DNA from: Polytrichum commune
Lineage: Eukaryota; Streptophyta; Polytrichopsida; Polytrichales; Polytrichaceae
Length of the DNA: 64,000 nucleotides
Direction of reading: 5' to 3'
Assembly: GCA_950295325.1 (NCBI GenBank)
Contig: OX485804.1
Span: forward strand, 17,298,001-17,362,000
The notes under the pieces are model-generated. The model saw only the letters and a list, made by a program, of their open reading frames with translations, searched no databases and was not told the DNA's origin. Shown in pieces: positions 44,872 through 56,722 of the stretch. The position numbers and the translations under genes are program-made. How positions within the stretch are numbered: position 1 is the stretch's first letter; each line of letters opens with the position of its first letter.

Positions 44872-47800
44872 TCAAGCAACATCTGGAACTTTGGACAAAA
44901 CGTTCTTGGTTCCTTCGACTGAATCTGCATGTTTGTCATGGATCATCCGAGCAGATGCAATTCTGACCTGGAATTCACAAAGTATAAGTGTGTTAGCGTG
45001 ATTAATTTGGGAGGTTTTGTTCCTCCATCTCCTTCACACCAGCCAACACTGCCCTAATAATGTGTGAAATTTAGCAACAAAGCTTGCCATCCCAGAATCT
45101 ACTGACTAGAGACTCCAACTAAGAGCCCATCTGTACACCCTGACTGCCTTGATTTTCCAAATATTCCGGATCTTAGCATCATATCCACATTAGCACCACT
45201 TATCAGACAATATACAGATCTTGATGAAACACAACCTTATCTATTGTAAACCGAATAACCTCGTCTTGATTACCTGCTTCTTCCAATCTGTGCGCAGTGT
45301 CACAAAGGATAGAGTAAACATCTGAGTGCCGAGTCCACATATCAACCCTGTGAAGAGGCCCTGCAGTAGTGTGATGAATTTGTTAAGCCTCGTACTAATA
45401 ACTCAGGTATCAAGTTCACCATTTTTTCAGAAATATGATGGGCAACTACACGATACATCAAACGAAGGGTGGCTTAACCTATAACTGCATACCAGGACTG
45501 GATTGGTGAACTGTGCAACCACCCTATCCTAATTGACACTGATTCACTCTGTACTTCTTCAAGCTAGAGTTGGCACTTTCACCCTACTAATCAATGTGTT
45601 TGCAACCACTACCTCCACTCATACATTCAAGGTTTTATATAGTTAGGGGTTAAACCCATGGGAACTCCACGGTTAACATGATAAATTGCATTATATTTGT
45701 GTTCTGCAAAAAAATTGGTGACACACAAAGAACTTTGGGGCCAGGCAGTTACTACCTAGGGAACATGTGGTAAAGTGGACAAAACCTGGTGAGTGGAGCG
45801 AGCACTGTACCTTGCCACCAAGGTGGAATGTAAAAGCGAGGATCAGACCAGTCGGGACTCCAATGCCGTAAAATGTACACAAATTGATACTTGCACCCAG
45901 CTCCTGGCGACCACATCCTCTGGCAACACCTGTGATCCACAAGAATTAACAATTGCAGCTCTGGAAGACAATAGACATGCTTCAAAATTCAAAGCAGTGA
46001 CACAGTCCGATTCAGTCATCTGGCCTATAACCAATGATCGGGGAGAACTGGCAGCTAGTTACAGATAAACCGGTTGAGTTTGAGAAATAACCGGTTGAAG
46101 TTCGAGACTGCAGGAAAATTACCGATCATTTTAGAGGAATTTATAGAATATACCCCAATTTAATGAAGGAAAACCAGAGGATGTCAACATGTAACCGGTT
46201 GCACTTGCAAACACTAGGATCTCAACCGATTATGCCCAAAAATCTCCCTGATCACTGCCTATAACACGTCATGTGAATGAGAATGCAAGGAATAGAGTCT
46301 GCATTGGTTACGAAGTACTGCAGATAAATTATACACCCAATCAATGATCGGGGAGAACCGGCAGTTAGTTACAAATGAACCGGTTGAGTTTAGGAAATAA
46401 CCGGTTGAAGTTCAAGAGTGCAAGAAAATTACCGATCATTTTAGAGGAATTTATAGAATATACCCCAATTTAATAAAGGAAAACCGGAGGATGTCAACAA
46501 GTAACCAGTTGGACTAGCAAACACTAGGATCTCAACCGATTATGCCCAAAAATCTCCCCGATCACTGCACCCAATGAATGAGTGTTCCATGTAAATTAAT
46601 ACCTGAAAGTACACCTTGGATTCCATCGAGAAGGGCAATGCATGCAAGGAAAGGCATGATGGTTCCCACATAGTGAACAACTTCAGCCTCGTTGCTGAAC
46701 ATCCAGCCCCACTTGAATCGCAATGCCAGAAGGATGCTGGAGACAATTGTCGCCTGGAACACTGACATGCCCATCACTACGTAAACTGCTAGGCTTGCTG
46801 CCCGTGGATTCCCTGCTCCGAGTTCATTTGAAACTCGGGTGCTGTAGGTCAAAGATGAAAGAGTTAGCAGGCTGCCACATAGACAATTTTTGAACTTCTC
46901 TTTCTGACGTGGCAGGCTCCCACTCGCTTAGAACTATCTGCCTGAACACCGACCTACATTTTCCTGCCTTCCTTTTGACCCTTGCAGAGATGTATAAGGA
47001 TCCTATTCGGCCTCATCATGACAGAATTTTGGATGATTTCGTGATTCGAGCAGTTCAATCATTGGCTATGTCTAATATTTATTACAATTCGACCTGCTAC
47101 CCAGAGCTCCCATCCCTCACCTCACAGAAGCTCCCTGCTACTCCCAGTATCATCACAACAAATGCCTAGTCTATAGGTGACATATAAAGAGCCACATGAT
47201 GAGGTTCTCTGTGACTTGAATATCCAAATAGATTACTTGAAAGTGGCACCCCTATCAATTTGACTATGTGATTTAAAAAGAGAGGTCACCAGTGTACCTT
47301 GCAGCTGCACTGAGGCCGAAAGGGATCATGTAATTCAAGGTGACTGTGCTCAAACTGCATCATACCAGGCCACATCATCAAAGAGTGTCAAATATTCAGA
47401 AAAAGAAATGTGATTTGTCACTTTGCTGTGAAGAATATAATTAGTGATTGTGCATGTCAGAACTTGAGCAAGAAGAATTGCAACAAAATCAATATGGAAA
47501 AACAAATAGATGATACGTTCTTGCACATTACCACACTGAAAGCGCGGACAGCTCAAGTTGAGGGTTAGGTAGTAGGCCAGCGGCCATCACCAGAATTTCG
47601 AAGCACCAATATTCCAAACTGTAGAGACATGGTAATCGTTGGTGTCAAGAAGAATATGGACACCCACTAATATACACGACATGCAGATCAGATAAACGCA
47701 TAAGTTAACTATTTTTGGCCAAAAAGTGCAAGATGTCAGCATGCGATTGGTTGTAACCTCTTTAAAGATGACATGGAAATAAACTTTAGGCAGAGACATG

Positions 47801-50011
47801 CACAATTAGACTCATGAATGAACAATATTGTGTGAAGTCTGAAATGCCAAGAGTAAAAAGTATGACAGTTATTGAGGTAAACTTGTCTTATTCAAACACC
47901 ATTGAATTTCAATAACGGAAAAGTTCTCTAGAGTGGGTCAACTCTCTCCTTTCCTTTTGCAACATGCTATTGTCCCAGTTTGTTTAAATGGTAAGTTGCA
48001 TCTGCCTCATTGCAAGCATAAAGGTACTATTGGGTGTAAAATGGTTCAATATTCTCCTGAAACAAACACTTGTAATATCATTCTAAGGATCAATACGATG
48101 GCTCGTTGGTTGGGATAGCCAAAAGGTCATCTGACTACTTCGTGCACAAAGTGTATAACCACATAAGTTGATCCCATTGTCAGTCTATGAAAATTCATCA
48201 TAAAATGACAAATTGTCACTTGTCAAGATGCATCTTGCTCTCATTCTTATGGGATTGGATTCATACAAGATTTGCTAATCAAATAGAAAAATTTCCAGGA
48301 TTTATTGCACATCAAAAGTGGCCAAACCTCCTGGAAGTAACAGTAACTGTAGTAGGCTAGTGTACATTACACAATGATCCCAAGTAACACAAAATATTCA
48401 AGGTCAAGCTTCCCAAGCGAGTAATGCATGGAGTGTGAATTCTTTTTGGTTTACCAGATCATGATGCAAGACGGGATGGCGAGCTTGAAAAATTCGTAGA
48501 GATCGGCAAACGCCTCCATCGTGAAGCCTTCCCACGTTTGCTCGCAAATCTTCGAGAATTTTACATACAAGACGAGCAGGATGACATTGATCCAGAACGA
48601 CAAGCTGGTGGCCATGGCCGCCCCGCGGTACCCGAACTCGAGGGTGTAGATGAATGTGTACAGAATTCCAGCATGGAGTCCCAAAGCCGTTGCCGAGCAC
48701 AGAACCATCGGGAACACCACGCTTTGTGTTTGCAAGAATTTGACAATCGGTTGTAGCAGGGCATAGCCGTATAGGCTCGGCAGGAGGAACAGAGCGTATT
48801 CGCCGGCCTTGGCAGAAATCTCTGGAGTTTGGCCAAGAAACAGCAAGATGTGTTCCATGTACAGAAATATGAATGAGAGTGGTACGCATGTGATGTAGAG
48901 CACGAGAAGCGCTCGTTGCAAGTAGACGCCAAGCATGTGGTATTGTCCTGCGCCGAATGCTTGCCCACACAGAGTCTCCAGCACACTCCCCATGCCGAGC
49001 TGCGTTCAAAGCATCAGCCGAAACAAACAAGTTCTTCATCACAAATTATGTGTTGAGAAGTTGTTATTATTCGGAGGATGTGATCTGGCTGGCTGCATTA
49101 CACATTCCAAGTTGTTCAATGTAAACTAGGTTTACAATGAGAGAGATGGAATGGAATGATATGGAACAGAGTCTCCAGCGCACTCCCCATGCCGAGTTGC
49201 AAAAGTAACATTAACCGAACAAATAAACAAGTTCTCCAATACAAATTATGTGTTGAGAAGTTGTTATTATTCGGAGGATGTGGTCTGGCTGGCTGCATTC
49301 CATATTCCAGGTTGTTCAACTCTGAGGGAAGGGGAAGCCTCATCAGCCGAACAAATAAACAAGTTTTCCATCACAAATTGTGTGTTCAGAAGTTGTTATT
49401 ATTCGGAGGATGTGATCTGGCTGGCTGCATACACATTCCAGGTTGTTCACCTCTTGATCCAGGTTTGCAAGAAGAGATGGAATGGAAGGGAAGAGAAGGG
49501 AAAGCAGAGGTCGCTTTAATGCGAGAGAGGCTAGAATTACCAGAACGTAGTAGCCGAGGACGCCAGCCAAGGAGTTGGCTATAGAGGCGCTTGCGAGCTC
49601 CAGCTCCCCCAGGTGACCTACAAACATGATGGACATCACGGTGATGGAATATTGCAACAGGTTGACGCACACCATCGGTCCCGCGATCGCACATTGTCGC
49701 AAAACCTCCTTCGACAAGGAGAACTTCGGGGCAGAGAGTTCCGCCTGATCTGCTGCTCCTCTCCAGGCTCCCTCGTCAAGTGGCGAGACGGCATCACCTA
49801 ATTTTTGGCAGGAAGGATCGTGAAGCAGAGGCTCTCTCTCAGGATGTTTCTTGAAGCTCGACGACTTCGATAGAAAGTGATCCTGATGATCATGTAGGCT
49901 GTGGGAGCGGAAGAAGCCACCTCGGGAAGGGAAAGAGTTGGAAGCAGGGGAGATGATGTCTGATGAGACGCTCTCAAGCTTCCGCCGCGGAATGTCCATT
50001 GTTGTCGACAT
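44872..50011 (-). CDS. MATE (DTX) family efflux transporter, 8 exons
   Basis: Exons on the minus strand: 50011-49541, 48999-48455, 47618-47532, 47354-47298, 46841-46603, 45929-45811, 45360-45274, 44967-44872. All introns are GT-AG and the phases agree, giving 566 aa, normal for plant MATE carriers. These export small molecules (flavonoids, alkaloids, citrate, hormones) from the cytosol in exchange for H+ or Na+; the substrate here is unknown. A Ser-rich hydrophilic N-terminus of about 95 residues precedes the membrane domain. Landmarks are SIMFVGHLGELELASAS, GMGSVLETLCGQAFGAG, PSCIM-CLEYWCFEILV, STRVSNELGAGNPRAA and a short hydrophilic C-terminus ending SKVPDVA. Start: an upstream in-frame GTG is not used; the first ATG gives MSTTMDIPRRK. 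Intron 1 holds a tandem duplication, intron 5 two MITEs. It looks intact. Confidence 0.9.
46032..46257 (+). mobile_element. hAT-type MITE, copy 5, in MATE intron 5
   Basis: Starts CAATGATCGGGGAGA and ends CCCTGATCACTG. Perfect 8-bp duplication CCTATAAC at 46024-46031 and 46258-46265. It lies about 100 bp upstream of exon 6 (acceptor at 45930) in the same intron as copy 6, antisense to the gene. Confidence 0.93.
46342..46567 (+). mobile_element. hAT-type MITE, copy 6, in MATE intron 5
   Basis: Starts CAATGATCGGGGAGA and ends TCTCCCCGATCACTG. Perfect 8-bp duplication CACCCAAT at 46334-46341 and 46568-46575. Its edge is only about 35 bp from the exon-5 splice donor (46602). Copies 5 and 6 have the same orientation but different target duplications, so they are independent insertions. 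Confidence 0.93.
49010..49450. repeat. Tandem duplication in MATE intron 1
   Basis: Three imperfect copies of a unit containing CAAATTATGTGTTGAGAAG, TTGTTATTATTCGGAGGATG and CTGGCTGGCTGCAT (starting near 49010, 49190 and 49343). Copy 2 is preceded at 49167-49200 by a duplicate of the first bases of exon 2, encoding LGMGSALETL, but without the AG acceptor. The duplicated segment thus reached from exon 2 into the intron. Confidence 0.85.
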
Positions 50012-50514
50012 TGTCACAAATTTGAAAGCAACAAACCAAATGAAGTTTCAGCAATAGTTGAAGTTCTATTTCAACTTATGATGCTCTGTCCTTAGCAGTC
50101 CCTTGTGAACCGTGTTGAGAAACAAGAAACACATGTTTGTCAAACTCTGATCAAGCATGGATGTTAAAAACCGATAGACCTCAACCAAAGCAGGCTCGCA
50201 CGATATAAAAGCGGGCTGATCGTTTAAGTCACTATGTAGCGACAAAATGCTGTGATGATGCAGGAGGCTGAGCAGATTCGTCCACCGCGGCTCGAATTTG
50301 GATAGAAAAGCATCCAGTGAGGTCATATCAAATCGTCGGTGCGAACAGAAGTCAAAACTCGTGATCGAGTTGCTACAACTTGTTATTAACGTCCTGCTAG
50401 GTGCTTATCTGTCCGCGGATCCTTTATAAGCGTGCGATGCGGCGATCCAACGGAATCGGTGGGTCGTGAATCTCGTGATCGTTGTCTAGACCCCGCCATT
50501 CTTGATCTGCAGGT
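50012..50514 (-). promoter_or_regulatory. Probable leader/promoter of the MATE gene
   Basis: The 500 bp between the MATE start codon and the LINE insertion. It is less AT-rich than most intergenic DNA. A TTATAA stretch at about 50424 and a TATAAA-like block near 50200 (gene strand) could serve as core promoter, which is only inferred. The LINE sits immediately upstream and may have displaced older promoter sequence. Confidence 0.35.
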
Positions 50515-50523
50515 GTGATTTTT

Positions 50524-52373
50524 ATTTTTTATTTTTTTAAATAATTATTTTATCTTGAGACGGAAGGCCAACCCAGCCAACGCCAAAAATTGAAATCACA
50601 AGAAAAAACCGCACCCATCACCGAGGGAACCCCCCGGGCGCAGGACACCGCCACGTAAACAGAACCAAAAACCGGACCCCACCACGGACAACCCCCCGAC
50701 CCCACCAAACCAAGGACCAACCCACAAGCCAAGGTCACCCCCCAAACCACTCCCCGCCCAAAACACGGGTCTACCAAAGCCTACCCTCTATGTCCTTTCC
50801 AATTCCACTCAATGTGTAAGTTCCTTCTCCTACATAAAACATTCCTAGCTCCCCAAGACTTGTCGAACCCTTGAAGCAAGGCCACCGCCGAAAAGCTACT
50901 AATCTTGATGAGTTCAAGTACCCGGCTCCACGCCATCTTAGCATAAATGATAAGGTCATCCCAAATTCTTTGTTTAACCCTTGACACATGCCATTGTTCT
51001 TGGTTGAACACTCTATCATTCCGTTCGATCCAAATGGTCCATAATGTGATCCCTCTAAGGAGGTGCCAAATTTTAATCATTTTGCCATAGCGTTTAGGAA
51101 TTCTTTCCCCGAACAAGGCTTGTTTCCAATTGAAGCAATTGTAGTTACCCGTTCTGACTCCGCTAAGCTCATGCATGATGAACGTAGCCCATCTCCACGT
51201 CCTTCGAGCTTGAATGCAGTCCCAAAATTTGTGTTTGACCGATGCGTTGGTATTAGGTAGGCAAAAAACACATTGTTTGGAGATAGATGCCGGAGCAATG
51301 CGAGCCCTCCACTCGTTGATGGCAACTGCCTTGTGCCAAATTGACCAAATGAATGCCGCCTCTTTTCCGGATCGCAGTGGGTCCCAGACTTGTGACAAGT
51401 AAAACCTATAGTTTCCGGGGAGGTACCCTTGCCATTTCTCAGCCGCACATGTGGTGCCTAGGTTTCCATTAATGATGGAGTCACGTCCGTCCTTGGTAGT
51501 GTAGTCCAAAACGTGGCCTCCATCGATCCACCGCCACCTCTTCAGATCCCATCCAAGTGTAGCCAGTTTGTCATAAAAAAGGACGATCTTTTCTCTTTCC
51601 CCTTCTTTTTTCGGACCCCTATTGGTGTGAATAACCTTAACCTTATGGAAATATCCTTCTATCTCTCCAAGGGGCCTTTCCCAGACTCTAAGACATCTCG
51701 AATGGGTGCCTACCGTATAGCATTGCATAGGGAAGGGGAGGGTAGCGCGCATTGTGCCACTGTAGGCATTATGGTCTGAAACCTTCGTCACATTGGAAGA
51801 CACAAAGCGGATCTTCTACATCCTTCATGTAGAATCCTAACCATTGTCCGGGGTATGTAGTGTCCTCATCTTCCTCTAGGAGATTACGCCATTGTTCGCC
51901 GACCTTGTTTGTCAATTCTTCCCAATCCTCATTTTCCGAATTCCCAAGTCGATTATTTTCCTGTGCAATTTCCCAATTGTAATTTTTTTGTTGGTTGCTA
52001 TCCCATATTTCATCTACACATCTAATCCCTTTGCGGTAAAGAGTGATGCCTTTATGATAGGCAAACCCTTTATTGAGCAGTTCCACACCCTCTGACCACC
52101 AAATGTTTGAGTGAAGTATTTCCATTCGTGTGCGTGGTGGGATTTGGTACAACCCCTTGACCATAATTTTCCATGCTTTACTAATATGTCCCCAAATCTT
52201 GGATCCCGGAAATCCTTAATGTTTTTTGCTGGTAAACCAATCCATACTAACCCCCTCCCAGCTATTTCCTCTTTGTAGTTTATGCCTTGCCAACCTATAT
52301 CGGAGCATGAGTTGGAGGTTGGACTCGCCCGGCTCCATAGCCTTAACAATCCATTTACATTGGGGGGGGGGGG
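50524..52373 (-). mobile_element. 5'-truncated LINE
   Basis: A non-LTR retrotransposon 3' end in minus orientation. The A-rich tail appears as T-rich sequence at 50518-50550. The 5' truncation is at a poly-G run (52362-52374). A candidate 9-bp target duplication GTGATTTTT lies at 50515-50523 and 52374-52382. The coding remnant ends with a reverse-transcriptase-associated zinc-binding domain. It is about 1.85 kb of an element that would be several kb when whole. Confidence 0.78.
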
Positions 52374-52385
52374 GTGATTTTTCAC
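50781..52385 (-). pseudogene. LINE ORF2 C-terminal part (zf-RVT)
   Basis: Minus-strand frames at 52385-52014, 52164-51769 and 51803-50781 cover the region after the reverse transcriptase of plant LINE ORF2. The last frame (about 340 aa) contains the zf-RVT domain: FIWSIWHKAVAINEWRA, then CVFC, then SVKHKFWDC, followed by ITLWTIWIERNDRVF. The two upstream frames are fragmentary and offset, so the reading frame is broken. No polymerase domain remains. Confidence 0.78.
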
Positions 52386-55012
52386 ATGTCTCGAAATTCA
52401 TATGACATCATTTAAGGAAAAAAATCACAATTGATTTTCAAATTTTGAAATTATTGTAAAATTTTAAAGGCAAGATTCTCTACCACTTCATATTCACATC
52501 ATAGCTTGACCTAATTCTAAAAATTGGGAGATGAAAACTTGAGTATAATTAGTGTCTTTTTTAAAGAAATTGAATCCATGCCCTTCACCCTTAAACGACA
52601 GAGCAACCCTCTCAGAGCCGTGTTGATCTGGTTATGGTCACCTGCCGATTACTATAAGGAATTTTGACATTTTCATGCTACGCAAGGGGAAGAATCTTGT
52701 AGATCGATGAAAGGGGATTGGTGAATGGCATTACGAAGAACCCTATGACGATTTGAAGTGGTAGAGAGTCATCAAGGACGACAATCTCTTCGGCATCCTT
52801 CGTGCTCAAGCTTGCCCGGGCGTCAATGTGGGCAATTTTACCAAGTGATTTCAACTACTATCCCTCATTCAGAGTTCATCCGGTGGTTGTTTTGGGGGCC
52901 TGATAGATTTCGCAAGGTTGGGATTAGCACGTAGACGTTGAGAAGGATTTCGAGTGGCTGCAAGGATGAGTTACCGGTTGTTGAGGTCGGGGGATCAGGA
53001 CAAGAGGATTTTAGTGGAGAGAACGTTATGAGAGGGACATGACCATGTGTTGTGAGCCCAAAATGGTGCCCATATGCGTTGCTAAACCCTTAGGGATGTA
53101 TTAGGATGTGATTTTTATTTTATTTTACCTATGCAAAATATAAAAAAAGTGAGGTTCGTAGTGGGATTGGATTTTAAGCCTTAGGCTAATGGTGTGCGTT
53201 AGTGTTGTGAAATGGTTAAGAGTAAGGGGGGGGGGTGATTAAATTAGGCTAGGTGTGTTGGAGTCACGGTAAAAGGGCCCAAGGTTTTAAGGTTTGTATT
53301 AGGTACCCATACTATCCGTTTAAGGGGGGCCTCAGGGGTTTAGGGGATAGGCTTGTTTCGGCGAGGAAGGCAGTGTGTGTGATGGGAGAGACAGAGTTAG
53401 CAGGTAGGAAAAGGAGGGAGGAGAGCTGGAGGCGAGAGGGGAAGCGGCCACCTCCTCACCGAGACTGGGAGATCTGCAACAAGGATGGGAGGTTGAATGC
53501 AATCTGGAAGGGCGGCATTACGGCCACAGTGAGGCAGCTCGGATTCGGGGAATCCGACAGGAGAGAATGCCAAGAACTGGCCGCAGGCAAGGAAGAATTC
53601 GGGAAGGAGGCGGGGGCTTAACCCTCTGAAGAGGCCGATCAATGACGAAGAAGCCCGGGCTTACTAAAGCGAGGACTGAGTGCATTCGGGTGTGAGGTGC
53701 AAATTTTGACTCGCTGATCCAACCCCGAATACAGAAACATACAATGCGGCATGACGGGAGGAGAATTGTGAAGCAGAGAGGATACGACTGGAGCGAATTC
53801 GGCAGGGATCCAACAATAAGAGGGAAATGAGTATGGCGAATTGAGGAGCGAGTTGGGCCAGGTAGACAGATGTTGGTGTTGAAATGGGAGTGGCAACAGA
53901 TCCAAGGCTGGAATCAGGGTTCGAAGGGGAAGAGTTCAGCTGTTGAGTAGCAGATTCGGAGGAACCAGCTGCCGAGTAGTAAGTTCGGAGGAGCCAGCTG
54001 CCAGGAGCAGAGTCGGGGTGGCCAACTGCCGAGAGACAGGGCTGGCAGTTAGAGGTGACGGGTGTTGATGGGTTTACAACCCCGGTGGACAGCGTAGATT
54101 CTTGGGCCCTGGAGGCAGACTGAGAGGGGACTACGGCATTCAGCCTTTGGTTCAGGGTAGCTGGGACCCAGGGGGAAAGGCATGGCTTGTGTAATGGAGG
54201 AGAAGGATATCAAAAGGGTTAGAGGGGGCCTAGTTGGGGAGTTTTAAGGGAAAGGTTGGGAGATGGAAGGGCATCAACTCATCACCTTATGTAAGGGTGG
54301 TCCTTTGGTCACGTAGCGAGTGGTTAGATCCACTTATTGATGTGGGATTTTGATAGGTTAAGAGTGGGGGTGGTTTATTAGGAAGATGGGTTAACGTCAA
54401 GGGATCTAGGATTGAGGAGCATTTGTTAGTGCTCAGGGGTTGTAATTGCAATAAAGGATTTTATCATATGGATGAGGGTGAATCCGGTTACCAATCTTTG
54501 ATGTGAAAATGCATGAACAAGACATGGGAGTGCCGAGACCTCACCTGGACTAAGACGCCTAGAGGTGAAGGGTTTGGGCTCACATGTGTCAACGTTTCTA
54601 TAGTGAGTCATGTGAGGCCAAGAACACGAGTGAACAAATGTGTCTATTTTCTGCAGCGATCGATTTTATCTATATGAAGTGGATATTATGTTTAAGCAGT
54701 TAAGGATGATTGCATGTTGCAAGTCATTATGTGTCTGATCCATAAAACTACGAGAGGAGAACTCACTATGTCCTCTTCCTTATCCATCATCCGGAGGCGG
54801 GGACTTGACCTTGATTCGTTTAAACAACATAATATAAATGTCTTTTGACAATATGTGAAGTGAATGTTGTGCAACTAGGAGATCCATCTTCAAGTTTTAA
54901 TATGTCAATTCATTGCGGTGGCTGATCAGGTTCATATGAAGTGGATGCAATGTAGCATTTAAGGTCGATTGCAAGTTGCAAGTCTTCCAGACCTTGTACG
55001 TACAGTCGCTAG
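52383..55012. other. Intergenic stretch without recognised gene
   Basis: G-rich on the plus strand from about 53200 to 54250, with a 122-aa frame at 53253-53621 that matches nothing I know. It includes the minisatellite at 53938 and a poly-G run at about 53227. No inverted termini or paired direct repeats were seen. Confidence 0.4.
53938..54045 (+). repeat. 29-bp tandem repeat, about 3.5 units
   Basis: Units AGCTGTTGAGTAGCAG...GGAACC, AGCTGCCGAGTAGTAA...GGAGCC, a 28-bp AGCTGCCAGGAGCAGA...GGCC, and a partial AACTGCCGAGAGACAG. Imperfect, G-rich, with no obvious coding role. Confidence 0.75.
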
Positions 55013-55777
55013 CCCATGGACTTTTTGGGCTAGCGGCTGACCCAATATCTAAGAGTTATGGCTGAAAACGATACCTGGAAAAGAAAGGGCTAGCCCAACT
55101 ATAGCTAAATTGAGGCTTGGAAAACATGGGCTAGCCTAGCTAGCTAAAGATAGGTCAGGTAGCTTAATCGGCTCAAGCTAAGGCCCAACCACACCTGACT
55201 TTAGGGCGTTATGGTTTTAAATGCTAAAACATGCCCCACTTGTAGGGTTGGGCCCGTTCACACACATTGCAATTTGGTTTGGGCTATTTTGTGGCCCCGG
55301 TACTTGATGATTGGTTTTAATTTTATATGTATTCCTACTTGTGGGTCGTTTTACCTGCCACGTCACCCCTAACATTGCCATCTTCTCCCTACCTTCTAAA
55401 CCTCTCCTAGTTTTTGCTAAACTAATCTCCTAGTTTTTGGTATCGCTCCCTCCACCAATGAAGTGGTTCTCTTTGTTGCAGAGTTTTTCTTTTGCTTCAT
55501 ATACACTGCAAATACCACTAGCCGTTATGAGAGATGACCTCCCGTGAAACCACATTTTTGCAGGTTTTTAGTAACAAACTAGGATAAGTTAGCGCTTGAT
55601 GGGGAGAACTTTAAGCTCATCAATTCGATTGAGCCAGGATCAACTTCTTCATCTCCATAGAAGAAGATCCAATTGGGTTAGGGTGACCCAACACAAAGTG
55701 AGGCGCTTCAAGGGGTTCTCAAAGAACAAGGAGGCATTTGATTGCGGAGGTAAAAACTACCTATAGGGAGTTCAATC

Positions 55778-56012
55778 CACTGTCCATGAAGATTTAGGGA
55801 TTGGATATTCGGTCCAGATCCAAGTGTTTCCAAGTCCAGCCGGTTACATGTTTACATCTTTCAGTATGTCTTTACTCAAGTGGGCTATATTCTCTATATT
55901 CCTATAAAATGATGGGGCTTTTTCCTGAAGTCTTGAACACGAACTTCAACTGGTTATTTCTCAAACTCAATCAGCTCATCTGTAACTAGTAGTCAGATCT
56001 CCTTGATCATTG
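55778..56012 (-). mobile_element. hAT-type MITE, copy 7 (diverged)
   Basis: Reverse-orientation copy from CACTGTCCATGAAGATTT to GATCTCCTTGATCATTG. Flanks GTTCAATC (55770-55777) and CCTCAATC (56013-56020) match at 6 of 8 positions. The interior retains CCGGTTACATGTTTACATC. It is one of the older copies. Confidence 0.78.
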
Positions 56013-56364
56013 CCTCAATCTGAAGCTTGTGTATACAATGGTGGTTACAGCAGGGACCATTTGACATGAGGTTCATAAACCCTACAACATGAATGTGGCG
56101 GCACTGCAACAACATGCTCGCTTTTAGAAAAAGTTAGCAAACGATCCAAAACCTGTGACCTTAGGAAAAACCGGAATGAGCTTGCCCTGGGCCAATAGGG
56201 CTCCATCTTTTTCACAATGCCGAGTTTAGAACCCAACTTAACTAACAATGTTTTTAGTAGATAAGATCCATTTGATAAAGTCAGGTAGGGTTGGACCTCT
56301 AGATGAGGTAGCCAAGTTGTGTGGAAAGCAACATTGCATTTAGACTTGTAACATACATGGCGAT

Positions 56365-56590
56365 CAGTGATCGGGGAGATTTTTGGGCACAATCGGTTGA
56401 GATCCTAGTGTTTGCAAGTCCAACCGGTTACATGTTGACATCCTCCGGTTTTCCTTTATTAAATAGGGGTAAATTCCATGGATTCTTCGAAAATGATCAG
56501 TAATTTTCCTGCAGTCTTGAAATTCAACCGGTTACTTCTGAAACTCAACCGGTTCATTTGTAACTAACTGCCGGTTCTCCCCGATCATTG
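56365..56590 (-). mobile_element. hAT-type MITE, copy 8
   Basis: Starts CAGTGATCGGGGAGA and ends TCTCCCCGATCATTG. Perfect 8-bp duplication ATGGCGAT at 56357-56364 and 56591-56598. It lies inside the 5' part of the larger hAT-like transposon. Confidence 0.93.
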
Positions 56591-56722
56591 ATGGCGATAC
56601 ATATGATTGACCTTGGTTGACGATACCCATGTGAATGTGCATGGTCCAGGCGGACTTCCCAGAGAACTACGCGGGATCGGGCTCTTGAAACTACCTCATT
56701 GTGTTGTTGGCATTGTGTCTGA

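Noticed and set aside
46909-47169. 86-aa plus-strand frame in MATE intron 4
   Set aside because: It lies in an intron antisense to the gene, has no recognisable domain and no codon signal.
55246-55290. GGGCCCGTTCACACACATTG resembling a Harbinger terminus
   Set aside because: No partner terminus in inverse orientation and no TTA/TAA pair were found nearby.
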